Assembly (NCBI RefSeq): GCF_001547995.1
Contig: NZ_AP014690.1
Span: forward strand, 1,174,001-1,238,000
Length of the DNA: 64,000 bases
Origin: Asaia bogorensis NBRC 16594
GTDB taxonomy: Bacteria > Pseudomonadota > Alphaproteobacteria > Acetobacterales > Acetobacteraceae
Direction: 5' to 3'
The notes beneath the pieces were generated by a model. The model had not been told where the DNA came from. It searched no databases and saw only the letters and a list, made by a program, of their open reading frames with translations. The translations under genes were made by a program, and so were the position numbers. This document shows positions 19,278 to 28,405 of the stretch, piece after piece (position 1 is the first letter of the stretch; each line of letters opens with the position of its first letter).

Positions 19278-20219
19278 ATGATCACTCATACGAAATTCTT
19301 CCTCGGTGCTCTCGCTCTCTCCACCGTTCTGGCGGCGCCCGCGGCACGGGCTGATGGCATAAGCAATGTCGGTGTCTCGGTCGGCTCGCTCGGCAATCCC
19401 TACTTCGTGGCGCTGGTAAAGGGCGCCACCACACAGCTCAAGAGCATCGCCCCGAGCGCCAGCATCAATGCGTTGTCGGCTGATTACGATCTCAACAAGC
19501 AGTTTTCGCAGATGGACAGCTTCGTCACTTCGGGCGTGAATCTGATCCTGCTCAATGGTGTGGACCCGCAGGCCGTCATGCCTGCCGTCAAACGTGTGCA
19601 GAAGGCCGGTGCGACCGTCATTGCGGTCGACGTGGCCTCGGCGGGTGTCGATGGCACGGTCCAGACAGATAACGTCGCCGCTGGGCGCATCTCCTGCGAG
19701 TATCTGGCCAAGAAAATTGACGGCAAGGGCGAGGTCGCTATTGAAAACGGCCCGCAGGTTTCGTCGATTATCGACCGTGTGAAGGGGTGCAAGGAGGTTC
19801 TTGCGAAGTACCCTGATATCAAGATCGTCAGCGACGACCAGAATGGTGGTGCCGAGCGCGATCTCGGGTTCAAGGTGATGCAGGGCTTCCTGGTGCGTTT
19901 CCCGAACCTGAAGGGTGTGTTTGCGATCAATGACCCCGAGGCAATCGGTGGCGATCTGGCCATTCGCCAGGCCCATCGTCAGGGTATTATCGTCACCTCC
20001 GTCGACGGTGCACCTGATATCGTTTCGTCGCTCAAGGACCCGCGCTCGTCGGTGGTGGCCTCGGCCAGCCAGGACCCTTACCAGATGGGCAAGGACGGCG
20101 TGGCGATGGGGCAGGCCATCAAGGATGGCAAGGTTGCCAAGGGTACGGTGCGCCTGATGCCGCCAACCCTGATCACACGTGACAATGTTGGCAGCTACAA
20201 GGGCTGGACTGGCGAGTAA
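19278..20219 (+). CDS. Periplasmic sugar-binding protein (RbsB type)
   Basis: Binding protein of 313 residues, Peripla_BP_4 family. A Sec signal peptide (FFLGALALSTVLAAPAARA) with cleavage after about residue 24 sends it to the periplasm. The mature part has the two-lobed fold pattern: VGSLGNPYFVAL, FVTSGVNLILLNGVDP, VIAVDVASAG, GVFAINDPEAIGG and VTSVDGAPDIV. ATG 19278 is chosen because the signal peptide then has normal length; the ORF is open from TTG 19248. It is last in the operon, before a terminator. Confidence 0.9.
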   Translation: MITHTKFFLGALALSTVLAAPAARADGISNVGVSVGSLGNPYFVALVKGATTQLKSIAPSASINALSADYDLNKQFSQMDSFVTSGVNLILLNGVDPQAVMPAVKRVQKAGATVIAVDVASAGVDGTVQTDNVAAGRISCEYLAKKIDGKGEVAIENGPQVSSIIDRVKGCKEVLAKYPDIKIVSDDQNGGAERDLGFKVMQGFLVRFPNLKGVFAINDPEAIGGDLAIRQAHRQGIIVTSVDGAPDIVSSLKDPRSSVVASASQDPYQMGKDGVAMGQAIKDGKVAKGTVRLMPPTLITRDNVGSYKGWTGE

Positions 20220-20233
20220 ATCGCCTTGCAGCT

Positions 20234-20267
20234 ATCCCCCGGTGCTGAGGCGTCGGGGGGATTTTTT
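20234..20267 (+). terminator. Intrinsic terminator of the sugar ABC operon
   Basis: ATCCCCC pairs with GGGGGAT around a 15-base loop, followed by a run of six T. The T run touches the stop codon of the convergent GlsB-like gene at 20267. Confidence 0.85.
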
Positions 20268-20524
20268 CACTTCTGCTGGTTGTTGGCCACGAACAGGCGA
20301 TAGATCAGCAGAAGGATCATGGCGCCGAATACGGACGCAACAAAACCGGCAGGCTGGCCGGGATGATAGAAATGCAGCTTCTGACCGATCCAGCTCGCCA
20401 GCAGCGCACCAGCCACACCAAGAAAGATCGTAATGATAAAACCACCCGGATCACGGCCGGGCATCAGGAATTTCGCGATCAGTCCCACAAAGAAACCGAC
20501 AATCAGTGTCCAGATCAGATGCAT
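20267..20524 (-). CDS. GlsB/YeaQ/YmgE family stress-response membrane protein
   Basis: Protein of 85 residues with three hydrophobic helices (about 3-19, 27-45, 60-78), transglycosylase-associated family. GFFVGLIAKFLMPGRDPGG and a Gly-rich second helix are typical. Members are linked to acid or envelope stress tolerance, but the mechanism is unknown. AAGGAG lies five bases before ATG 20524. Confidence 0.9.
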   Translation of the reverse strand: MHLIWTLIVGFFVGLIAKFLMPGRDPGGFIITIFLGVAGALLASWIGQKLHFYHPGQPAGFVASVFGAMILLLIYRLFVANNQQK

Positions 20525-20622
20525 GTCATCTCCTTGATTGGATAGGATAGTCTATCACGTTACCGTGAGTATCACGAAGCGTTCGTCATGACACCTGCCA
20601 CTTGCGTTGCAAGGGCGACAGG

Positions 20623-20952
20623 TCAAGGCGCTGCGTTGAGCGCCCAGCATCGCGATGTCGGAATATTCTGGTCATTGCGCAGGTCCGGGGGTGTGAGCGC
20701 ACATAACACCACGTGGCCGCGCTGGCTCAGCGTTAGGACGAGTTCCGGCCCTGTTTGTGTCGTTGTGGTGATAGCATACCCCTGATCGAGCAGGGAGGCG
20801 AGAGAGCCGGCGAGCGGCTTCATCGTTGTCGGCACGGCAGGGGCGGAATAGGGCGATTTCCCCCCGGACTCAGGGAGAATGCCCGTTGTCTCTGCGGCCT
20901 GTGCGAGGCCGGGTACGGCGAGTGCCAAAATCAAAGCAGTGTATCGTATCAT
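20623..20952 (-). CDS. Small exported protein of unknown function
   Basis: Protein of 109 residues with a signal peptide (MIRYTALILALAVPGLAQA, cut before AET). The mature part has a helical segment LAGSLASLLDQGYAITTTTQ followed by strands ELVLTLSQRGHVVLCAL, and two Cys (about residues 82 and 100) that could form a disulfide in the periplasm. ATG 20952 has GGAAAG upstream; the frame is open further to 21009 without a signal peptide start. No family is recognised. Confidence 0.75.
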   Translation of the reverse strand: MIRYTALILALAVPGLAQAAETTGILPESGGKSPYSAPAVPTTMKPLAGSLASLLDQGYAITTTTQTGPELVLTLSQRGHVVLCALTPPDLRNDQNIPTSRCWALNAAP

Positions 20953-21121
20953 GATCTTTGCTTTCCAAGATGCGGGCCGAGTGGGCGCCGCTTCAGACAA
21001 GGGGCGCAAGATGCGCCGTACAGATCATGAACGATGGCAGGACAAGTTTGTTCAGCTGTCGCGCCCGGCCATGCCGTCCAGCCCCCTATAGAGGCGGGAC
21101 GGACTGCATGGGGAGACTGAC

Positions 21122-24070
21122 TTAGCCGAACGACCCATTGGCATGCATGACCGCCACGCTGATTTCACGCAGCAGGGCGAACAGGCGTGCCATCGGGGCA
21201 AAGATTTCCTCATGCTCGCGCGTGAAGCCGTGATCGTCACGCGGGCCGCTCGGCTCGTGGAAGTCCAGATCGGTCACGATACCCGCAGATTGCGGGAAGA
21301 TTTCCGAAAGACGCTTGAGCACGGCAGGAATTTCGAGCTGAAGCACGAGGCGCAGCAGGGTCTCACGATTGATATCGTTGCGCGGGCTGAAATACGGGAT
21401 GCGTGTGGCCAGCAGCCAGATCTGCCCAATCACGGCATGGCGAATGGCGTGCAGCGTACGCTCCTGCGCGCTCATCTTGAGCGTGTGGCTCCAGACGGAT
21501 TCGAGCGCGATATGGTCAGCCTGGATGCGGCGGAACATGGCTGGCAGGCTGCGCCAGAATTCGAGCCCTTCCAGACCATCGGCGAGAACGAGGTGCTGGC
21601 TTCGCTGTTCCTCATTACGGGCCGAGGCTGCCCGATCGAGCCAGGTGCCGGGGTCGAGCAGGCGCACAATGCCACGCAGGGCGCCGATATCCGAATGGGC
21701 CGCAGCCTGGCGGGCAAAGTCGAGCGCAAGGCCGAAGCGACGGCTGCTGCGGGCCAGTTTCTCGAATGTTTCCGGGTGGCGTGATGCAGCCGTACCGAAG
21801 CCCTGGAGCACATTGGTCCACCAGCCGAGCTGCTCGAGAATGGCGTTGTTCGGGATGGCGCGAAGCTGGCTGGGATGAGTGATGCGCGTGACACTGATGC
21901 CATCGCCCTGACGGGCCGAGGGGCGTGACCCCGATTTGTCGATCAGTGCGGGACCGAACGCACCAAGAAGCCCTGCATAACCCGGATCCTCCACAAGGCT
22001 GCTCATGTCGAGCGCGATGGTTGAGAAGAAATCAGCAGAGAAATCCGGCTCGTCATAAATCGGATCGCGCGACGTGGAGAGCGGGCGCACGAGATGTTCT
22101 GCAAGCGTGGCGATCGTCGAGGCTGCCAGCGGGGCGGTGCCGAACAGGGTGTAGCCATCCCCACCCTGAAAAGCGGCTTCCTCGCGCAGGCGGATACCGG
22201 CTTTTGCGAACAGGCCGCGTGTATGATCGGGCGAGAAATAGCTGAGGCGGTCTGACAGGCTGAAGGGATGTGCCCCACGGCCGATGCTCTCGCCATGCGT
22301 GTCGAACAGGACGAGCTCGATATCCTGCATGCCATGCTTCTGCATGAGCGACAGGGTACGCAGGCGAAGGCGCTCGACGAGGTTCGTCGCGGCAAGCTGG
22401 CCGATATAGCGGCCCGAATCCGAATAGCCGAATTGCAGGCAGAGACGACCGTTATTGCGGATATACTGGCGCCAGTGCGGCGAGCGGAAAGCCTCTTCCA
22501 GAATGATCTCACCATGTTCGAGGGCGCTTTGCGTCTCGAAGAGCGGTGAAATCTGGATCTGCTCGTCGCGAATACCCAGCAGGCGGGCCAGCCAGAGAGT
22601 GGCGAGAAGCGTATAGCCGCTTTCTGTTTCGGCAATCAGGAAGCGTATGGGTGTGGCGCTGTCGATGTGTTTGAGGATCTGCGCCATCGTCATCATGAGA
22701 CGGCCAGCAGAGGACTGCTCCATCATCACCGCGCCGAAATCGACAGGAATCGGTTCCTTGATCCCTTCCAGCGCCTCGTTGATCTGTGACAGCACCAGAC
22801 GGCGGCGTGAGGGAATGGTCGGGTCGTCCTCAATGCCGAGGCGATGGCGCACGACGTTGTAGATCTGTGTCGCATTGAGGCGCGTGTGGATATGCGCAGC
22901 ACCAAGGCCATGCGCCATGAAGCCCGAACGTGCGGTCAGCAGGGCACTGCGCTTTTCCCCATCGATAAGCGCCAGAGCCTCATCGAAAAGGGGGCGAAGC
23001 GTCTCAGCGGAAACCAGGGCAGATTCGCGTCGGCTTACCAGCGCCTGCGCAAAGGCGGCGATGGCATTGGCGTCGTGATGCTGCTGGTCAGGGCAGGCAG
23101 CCTCCTGCTCCTTGACTGCGCCAAGGGCGACGTCGATGCGGGCGACCAGTTGCGAGCACTGCGGCAGGAGGGATTCGAGCTGTGTGCGCAGGCGTTCCAG
23201 CTGCGTGCGCTTGAGCGCCAGCCGGATACGCAGCGTGTCCCACCAATGGATATCGCTGCGGCCATCTGTATCGAACCCGACCCAGGTTGCCAGAATCAGG
23301 GTGCGGATATCTAGTGTGCCGAGCGTTTCGCCCTGATCCGGCCAACGCTTGCTGGCATGATCGAGAATGGCGGCGTTGAAGATGTCGAGCGCATCGCGAC
23401 CGCGCAATATGGCCGTCAGCGCCAGATTCTGCTCATGCGCGAGGGTCGGAGCCGCTTCGCGCCGATGGGATTTCAGTTCCGGCAGACGATGGCTCGGCTC
23501 GGTCGCCATTTCGACAATGTGACGATAGACGTTATCGGCCAGTGCGAAGGTGGGGTGGGCGGTGAACACAGCGGCGAAACCGGGGCGCGACAGACGCGCA
23601 ACCAGCGTCTCAACGCTGTCGCAACTTTCCACGGTCAAACGCGCAGCCTCGGCGAGGCGTGCCGCCGGTGTGGTCTCGTCCTTGAGCCCGACATAGCTAC
23701 GCAGACGAGCCGCACGCTGCTTCAGATTCGCATCACGCAGGACGCGCACCGCGTTTTCAAGCGTGGGAACTGACAGGGCACCGTCGATCAGTTCATCACC
23801 GATCTGGCTCGACAGGGTCTCGATCGGGTCGGGCGCGTGACGCTCATGGGCAGCACGGTCCTGAAGCGCCTGCATCTCGCCGGTGAGACGTTCGGCAAAA
23901 GCCGCGCCATCTCGCAGGTCCGGCACGGTTTTCGGATCGGCCTTGCTCTCGGGTTTCGGGGCAGGCGTTCCGGAAGAGGCGTGATGCGGCGCGGTATTGG
24001 ACAAGGCACTCTCGCTTATGTTCAGTTCACGGACTGCGCCCGGTTTTCCATGCCCCAAGAGTGATGGCAA
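21122..24070 (-). CDS. Divergent phosphoenolpyruvate carboxylase family protein
   Basis: Large protein of up to 982 residues with the PEPC fold order, but with altered active-site motifs. FTAHPT keeps the catalytic His motif, though the next residue is Phe rather than Glu. GYSDSGRYIG replaces GYSDSxKDxG, so the essential Lys (K546 in E. coli) is Arg. FDTHGESIGRGAHP replaces the canonical FHGRGGSxGRGGxP, so the His and first Arg are changed while the second Arg remains. The C-terminus still ends in Gly. Canonical PEPC makes oxaloacetate from PEP and bicarbonate; whether this one does is unclear. The start is uncertain: TTG 24070 opens the frame without a binding site, and a TTG near 24006 (before SNTAPHH) is an alternative. 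It is divergent from the DUF445 gene. Confidence 0.8.
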   Translation of the reverse strand: MPSLLGHGKPGAVRELNISESALSNTAPHHASSGTPAPKPESKADPKTVPDLRDGAAFAERLTGEMQALQDRAAHERHAPDPIETLSSQIGDELIDGALSVPTLENAVRVLRDANLKQRAARLRSYVGLKDETTPAARLAEAARLTVESCDSVETLVARLSRPGFAAVFTAHPTFALADNVYRHIVEMATEPSHRLPELKSHRREAAPTLAHEQNLALTAILRGRDALDIFNAAILDHASKRWPDQGETLGTLDIRTLILATWVGFDTDGRSDIHWWDTLRIRLALKRTQLERLRTQLESLLPQCSQLVARIDVALGAVKEQEAACPDQQHHDANAIAAFAQALVSRRESALVSAETLRPLFDEALALIDGEKRSALLTARSGFMAHGLGAAHIHTRLNATQIYNVVRHRLGIEDDPTIPSRRRLVLSQINEALEGIKEPIPVDFGAVMMEQSSAGRLMMTMAQILKHIDSATPIRFLIAETESGYTLLATLWLARLLGIRDEQIQISPLFETQSALEHGEIILEEAFRSPHWRQYIRNNGRLCLQFGYSDSGRYIGQLAATNLVERLRLRTLSLMQKHGMQDIELVLFDTHGESIGRGAHPFSLSDRLSYFSPDHTRGLFAKAGIRLREEAAFQGGDGYTLFGTAPLAASTIATLAEHLVRPLSTSRDPIYDEPDFSADFFSTIALDMSSLVEDPGYAGLLGAFGPALIDKSGSRPSARQGDGISVTRITHPSQLRAIPNNAILEQLGWWTNVLQGFGTAASRHPETFEKLARSSRRFGLALDFARQAAAHSDIGALRGIVRLLDPGTWLDRAASARNEEQRSQHLVLADGLEGLEFWRSLPAMFRRIQADHIALESVWSHTLKMSAQERTLHAIRHAVIGQIWLLATRIPYFSPRNDINRETLLRLVLQLEIPAVLKRLSEIFPQSAGIVTDLDFHEPSGPRDDHGFTREHEEIFAPMARLFALLREISVAVMHANGSFG

Positions 24071-24126
24071 TGGTGGATTGCGGGAGGCGCAGGACTTTTT
24101 ATCCCGCCGGTGGTAATCGATCCATC

Positions 24127-25458
24127 ATGCAACAAGCGTTTTCCGAGAATCCGCCGCCAACGCAACGACCTGCCGAAACCTCGACGACCGAAGCCGAGGC
24201 GCTCGCCGCGCTCAGGGCGTCCCGCCGTCTGGCGGGCGGGCTGCTGGTCGGTATGGGCGGGCTCATGGTCGTATCGGCCGGGCTGCCGGCTATGGGTCTT
24301 GTGAAGGACGGCCTTGTTCTGGAAGTGCTGCGTTCCGGGGCGCGGGCCGGGGTGGTGGGCGGCATTGCCGACTGGTTTGCGGTCACGGCACTGTTTCGCC
24401 ATCCGCTGGGGCTACCCATTCCGCATACGGCTGTTCTGCCACGTCAGCAGCCCCGTCTGGCACGGGCGCTAGGCCGCTTCGTCTCAACGCAGTTTTTCAC
24501 TGAGGAGGATGCCGGGCGGGCGCTGGCCTCGGCAGATGTCGCCCGTATTCTGGCCAATCTGTTGCGGCAGCCGCGCACAGCCAATGCCACGGCGTCTGCC
24601 CTCCGTCGTAGCGTGCCGGACATGCTGGATCGCCTGGAAGATGGGCGAGCCAGTGCTGCCATTGCCAAAGCACTGCCGGTGCTGGCGCGTGGTGAGGCCT
24701 CCATCAACGTCATCACCCGTGCGCTGCGCGCATTGGTTGAGGATGAGCTGCATCAGGAAGTGCTCTCGGCGCTGCTGGAGCGTTTCAAGATTGCCGTGCA
24801 GAAACGCGAGACAACGTTGCGCAGCTTCATTGAGGAGCGTGTGCGTGAGCAGGGCGGTCGCATGATTGGCTGGGCCATTGGCCCCTCTGTCGCCAATCGT
24901 GTGATCACGGCCCTCTATCTGGAACTCGAGCGGATCGACCCTCAGGACTCCGAGCTGCGCGAGGGTTTCACCAGCTGGATACGTGCCGAGATCGACCGGC
25001 TGGAACAGGACCCCGAGCGGCGGGCGCGTTTTGGCGATGCCGTAAGCGGTTATCTTGGGCATGACAGCCTCAAGCTGTGGTGGTCCGAGATATGGCAGCG
25101 CTTTCGGACCCTCGCCGAGGATGATCTGACCTGTGAGAATGGCTGGAGCCGCAGCGTGATCGAGACGGCATTGCAGAGTCTGGCCGACCAGCTTGATCAC
25201 GACCCCACCATGCGCGCGCGCCTTGAGCAGACGCTGCGGACGACACTTGTGCGTATCCTGCCGTCGCTGCGTGACAAGCTGGCTGCCTATATCGCCTCCG
25301 TCATGGAGCGGTGGGACCCGGCGGAACTGTCGGCGCGGCTGGAGCAGCGTGTAGGGCGTGATCTGCAGTATATCCGTATCAACGGGACTCTGGTCGGTTT
25401 CGTGGTGGGTGCGGTGCTGGATATGCTCATGCGGCTCTGTTTCGGCCATCTGGGCTGA
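24127..25458 (+). CDS. DUF445 family membrane-anchored protein
   Basis: Protein of 443 residues, DUF445 family, function unknown. A hydrophobic segment at about 40-65 (LLVGMGGLMVVSAGLPA) is followed by GIADWFAVTALFRHPLGLPIPHTA, the family hallmark, then a long helical cytoplasmic or periplasmic region and a final hydrophobic helix (GFVVGAVLDMLMRL), so both ends probably sit at the membrane. ATG 24127 is used; an upstream ATG at 24061 in the same frame would overlap the divergent PEPC-like start. Confidence 0.85.
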   Translation: MQQAFSENPPPTQRPAETSTTEAEALAALRASRRLAGGLLVGMGGLMVVSAGLPAMGLVKDGLVLEVLRSGARAGVVGGIADWFAVTALFRHPLGLPIPHTAVLPRQQPRLARALGRFVSTQFFTEEDAGRALASADVARILANLLRQPRTANATASALRRSVPDMLDRLEDGRASAAIAKALPVLARGEASINVITRALRALVEDELHQEVLSALLERFKIAVQKRETTLRSFIEERVREQGGRMIGWAIGPSVANRVITALYLELERIDPQDSELREGFTSWIRAEIDRLEQDPERRARFGDAVSGYLGHDSLKLWWSEIWQRFRTLAEDDLTCENGWSRSVIETALQSLADQLDHDPTMRARLEQTLRTTLVRILPSLRDKLAAYIASVMERWDPAELSARLEQRVGRDLQYIRINGTLVGFVVGAVLDMLMRLCFGHLG

Positions 25459-25645
25459 CCCATCGTCCTGCGGTGCAAGGCCTGTGCGGTCACATGTCGC
25501 GCGCAGGATGCTCAACCAGCTGTTTTATCCTCATGACAAAAGGCGAAAAGGGTTGACGCGGGAGCCTCGGACGCGCATCTGCTAGAAAAATAGCACCATT
25601 TAGGTCTTTAATTTCTGTTCATGCGGAACTGATCGAGGGAGCAGG

Positions 25646-26131
25646 ATGCTCAGGTTATCGAAACTCGCTGATTACGCTACGGTTCTGCTCGTGCAGCTTG
25701 GCCAACAGGACACGCTCATGACAGCCACTGCGCTCGCGGGTGCGACCGGTGTGCCCGAGCCGACGGTTGCCAAGCTTCTCAAGGGACTGGCAGCAGACGG
25801 GCTTGTGGCCTCGCATCGCGGGGCACGTGGCGGCTATCGTCTCGCCCGTTCGCTCTCCGATATCTCGATCGCTGCCGTCATTACATCGGTCGATGGTCCG
25901 ATTGCACTCACAGCCTGTGTCGAGGGGCGTGTGTGCGAGGCCAAGTCGCTCTGTTCTCTCTCCTCGGGGCAGTGGGACATGGTGAACACGGCCATTCGCT
26001 CGACCCTTGAAGCCATCAATCTGGCGGATATGAGCCGCGCCCATCTCTCGGGGGGCTTCATGCCGGCGTCACGTTGCGTGACGCATGATCACGCCGAAAA
26101 TCACGACCAGCATCCTGCCAGGGAGGGATGA
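25646..26131 (+). CDS. Rrf2-family regulator of the SUF operon
   Basis: Regulator of 161 residues, SUF-associated Rrf2/SufR-like subgroup related to IscR. The winged helix spans about residues 1-75 ([15 protein letters not shown], then [18 protein letters not shown] as recognition helix, and [11 protein letters not shown] as wing). Cys91, Cys97 and Cys103 (C-x5-C-x5-C) can hold an Fe-S cluster, so it probably senses cluster status and autoregulates. The stop is one base before the sufB start. GAGGGAG precedes ATG 25646. AAAT-N6-ATTT at 25588-25601 in the leader is a weak operator candidate. Confidence 0.9.
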   Translation: MLRLSKLADYATVLLVQLGQQDTLMTATALAGATGVPEPTVAKLLKGLAADGLVASHRGARGGYRLARSLSDISIAAVITSVDGPIALTACVEGRVCEAKSLCSLSSGQWDMVNTAIRSTLEAINLADMSRAHLSGGFMPASRCVTHDHAENHDQHPAREG

Positions 26132-26132
26132 C

Positions 26133-27623
26133 ATGCCAGCCGTAACCGAAACACGCGAAGCCGTCGAAACCCTTGGCCAGTCGACCTATAAATGGGGTTT
26201 CGAAACCGAGATCGAGATGGAGTTCGCGCCCAAGGGCCTGAGCGAGGACACGATCCGGTTCATTTCTGCGCGCAAGCAGGAACCTGAATGGATGCTCGAA
26301 TGGCGCCTTCAGGCTTTTCGCGCCTGGAAGTCCATGGAAGAGCCGAGCTGGCAGAAGCCCCATTATCCTGCCATCGACTATCAGGATGCTTTCTACTTCG
26401 CCGAGCCGAAGACGAAACCCGGCCCGAAATCGCTGGAAGAAGTCGATCCCGAGCTGCTGCGGACCTATGAAAAGTTGGGTATCCCGCTACACGAGCAGGC
26501 CATTCTGGCCGGGGTCGAGGGTGCGGGCGAGCCTGAGGCACGCCTGCCCGTGGCGGTCGATGCCGTGTTTGACTCCGTTTCGGTGGTGACGACATTCCGC
26601 AAGACTCTGGAAGAGGCTGGCGTGATTTTCTGCCCGATATCGGACGCTATCCGCGAGCATCCCGAGCTGGTGAAACGCTATCTCGGCTCGGTTGTGCCGG
26701 TCAGTGATAACTTTTTCGCTGCGCTCAACTCCGCCGTGTTTACCGATGGCTCGTTTGTCTATGTGCCGGAGGGTGTGCGTTGCCCTATGGAGCTGTCGAC
26801 CTATTTCCGCATCAATGCCCGCAATACCGGGCAGTTCGAGCGCACGCTGATCATCTGTGAGGACCGTGCGACCGTCTCGTATCTCGAGGGCTGCACCGCG
26901 CCGATGCGCGACGAGAACCAGCTTCATGCAGCCGTGGTCGAACTGGTGGCCATGAACGATGCCACCATCAAGTATTCGACGGTGCAGAACTGGTATCCCG
27001 GCGACGAGAACGGCAGGGGCGGCATCTATAATTTCGTGACCAAACGCGGCGCCTGCCGCGGTCGCAATGCCAAGATCTCCTGGACACAGGTCGAGACCGG
27101 CTCCGCCATTACATGGAAATATCCTTCCTGCATTCTGGCGGGTGAGGGCTCGGTCGGCGAGTTCTACTCTGTGGCCGTGACCAATAACCGCCAGCAGGCT
27201 GATACGGGCACGAAGATGATCCATCTGGCGCCGAACACGCGCTCGACCATCATCGCCAAGACCATTTCGGCCGGACATTCGGACAGCACGTATCGTGGAC
27301 TGGTGCGCATGATGCCCAAGGCACGCGGTGCCCGTAATTTCACGCAGTGCGACAGCCTGCTGATTGGTGATCAGTGTGGCGCGCATACCGTGCCCTATAT
27401 CGAGAACCGCAACATGACGGCCCGTGTCGAGCATGAGGCGACCACCTCGAAAATTTCCGAGGACCAGCTGTTCTATTGCCGGTCCCGTGGCCTGTCGGAA
27501 GAAGATGCGGTGGGCCTGATCGTCAACGGGTTCTGCAAGGATGTCCTGAAGGAACTCCCCATGGAGTTTGCAGTGGAAGCACAGAAGCTCCTGCAACTCA
27601 GTCTTGAAGGTAGCGTCGGGTAA
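26133..27623 (+). CDS. sufB: Fe-S cluster assembly scaffold SufB
   Basis: Scaffold subunit of 496 residues of the SufBCD complex on which clusters are built. Typical stretches: [10 protein letters not shown] near the N-terminus, [30 protein letters not shown] near 150, [22 protein letters not shown] near 250, and [13 protein letters not shown] near the end, where the conserved Cys lies. ATG 26133 follows GGGAGGG. The operon order is regulator-sufB-sufC-sufD-sufS-sufT-sufA. Confidence 0.97.
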   Translation: MPAVTETREAVETLGQSTYKWGFETEIEMEFAPKGLSEDTIRFISARKQEPEWMLEWRLQAFRAWKSMEEPSWQKPHYPAIDYQDAFYFAEPKTKPGPKSLEEVDPELLRTYEKLGIPLHEQAILAGVEGAGEPEARLPVAVDAVFDSVSVVTTFRKTLEEAGVIFCPISDAIREHPELVKRYLGSVVPVSDNFFAALNSAVFTDGSFVYVPEGVRCPMELSTYFRINARNTGQFERTLIICEDRATVSYLEGCTAPMRDENQLHAAVVELVAMNDATIKYSTVQNWYPGDENGRGGIYNFVTKRGACRGRNAKISWTQVETGSAITWKYPSCILAGEGSVGEFYSVAVTNNRQQADTGTKMIHLAPNTRSTIIAKTISAGHSDSTYRGLVRMMPKARGARNFTQCDSLLIGDQCGAHTVPYIENRNMTARVEHEATTSKISEDQLFYCRSRGLSEEDAVGLIVNGFCKDVLKELPMEFAVEAQKLLQLSLEGSVG

Positions 27624-27634
27624 AGAGCCGCAAC

Positions 27635-28405
27635 ATGAATGATTTTCTGAAAATTTCCGGTCTCTGTGCGCAGATCGACGACAACGGAACCCCCAAGGAG
27701 ATTCTGCGCGGTCTGGATCTCGAAGTACCCAAGGGCGAGATTCACGCCATCATGGGGCCCAACGGGTCGGGCAAGTCGACCCTGTCCTATGTGCTGGCCG
27801 GGCGTGACGATTACGAAGTCACGGGTGGCAGCGCCTCCTTTCAGGGCGAGGATCTGCTGGCCCTCGAGCCGGAAGAGCGTGCAGCCCTTGGTCTGTTCCT
27901 TGCCTTCCAGGCACCGGTGGAGTTGCCGGGCGTCAACAATGCGAACTTCCTTCGCACGGCCGTCAATGCCGTTCGTCGTGCCCGCAAGGAAGACGAGCTG
28001 GATGCTGTGGGCTTCCTGAAGGCAGTTCGCGCAGAAACCAAGCACCTGCACATGTCGGACGACATGCTCAAGCGTAACGTGAATGTCGGCTTCTCGGGCG
28101 GCGAAAAGAAGCGCAACGAAGTGCTTCAGATGCGTATGCTGCGCCCGAAATTCGCGATCCTCGACGAAACCGATAGTGGCCTTGATATCGATGCCCTGCG
28201 TATCGTGGCCGAGGGCGTCAACAGCCTGCGCGGGCCTGATTTCTCGGCGCTGATCATCACCCATCATCAGCGTTTGCTGGATTATATCCAGCCGGATCGT
28301 GTGCATGTCATGGCCAAGGGACGTATCATCCATAGTGGTGGTGCAGAAGTGGCGCTTGCACTGGAAGCCCAGGGTTATCAGCAATATCTCGAGGCGGTGG
28401 CATGA
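27635..28405 (+). CDS. sufC: SUF system ATPase SufC
   Basis: ABC-type ATPase of 256 residues that powers conformational change of SufBCD. Walker A GPNGSGKST, signature FSGGEKKR, Walker B FAILDETDSGLD and H-loop THHQRLL are all present. The length is normal. It begins 11 bases after sufB and its stop overlaps the sufD start by ATGA. Confidence 0.97.
   Translation: MNDFLKISGLCAQIDDNGTPKEILRGLDLEVPKGEIHAIMGPNGSGKSTLSYVLAGRDDYEVTGGSASFQGEDLLALEPEERAALGLFLAFQAPVELPGVNNANFLRTAVNAVRRARKEDELDAVGFLKAVRAETKHLHMSDDMLKRNVNVGFSGGEKKRNEVLQMRMLRPKFAILDETDSGLDIDALRIVAEGVNSLRGPDFSALIITHHQRLLDYIQPDRVHVMAKGRIIHSGGAEVALALEAQGYQQYLEAVA

Noticed and set aside
21122-24070. Frameshift or degradation of the PEPC-like gene
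   Set aside because: The frame is intact over more than 900 codons with normal codon use; the changed motifs look like divergence and not decay.
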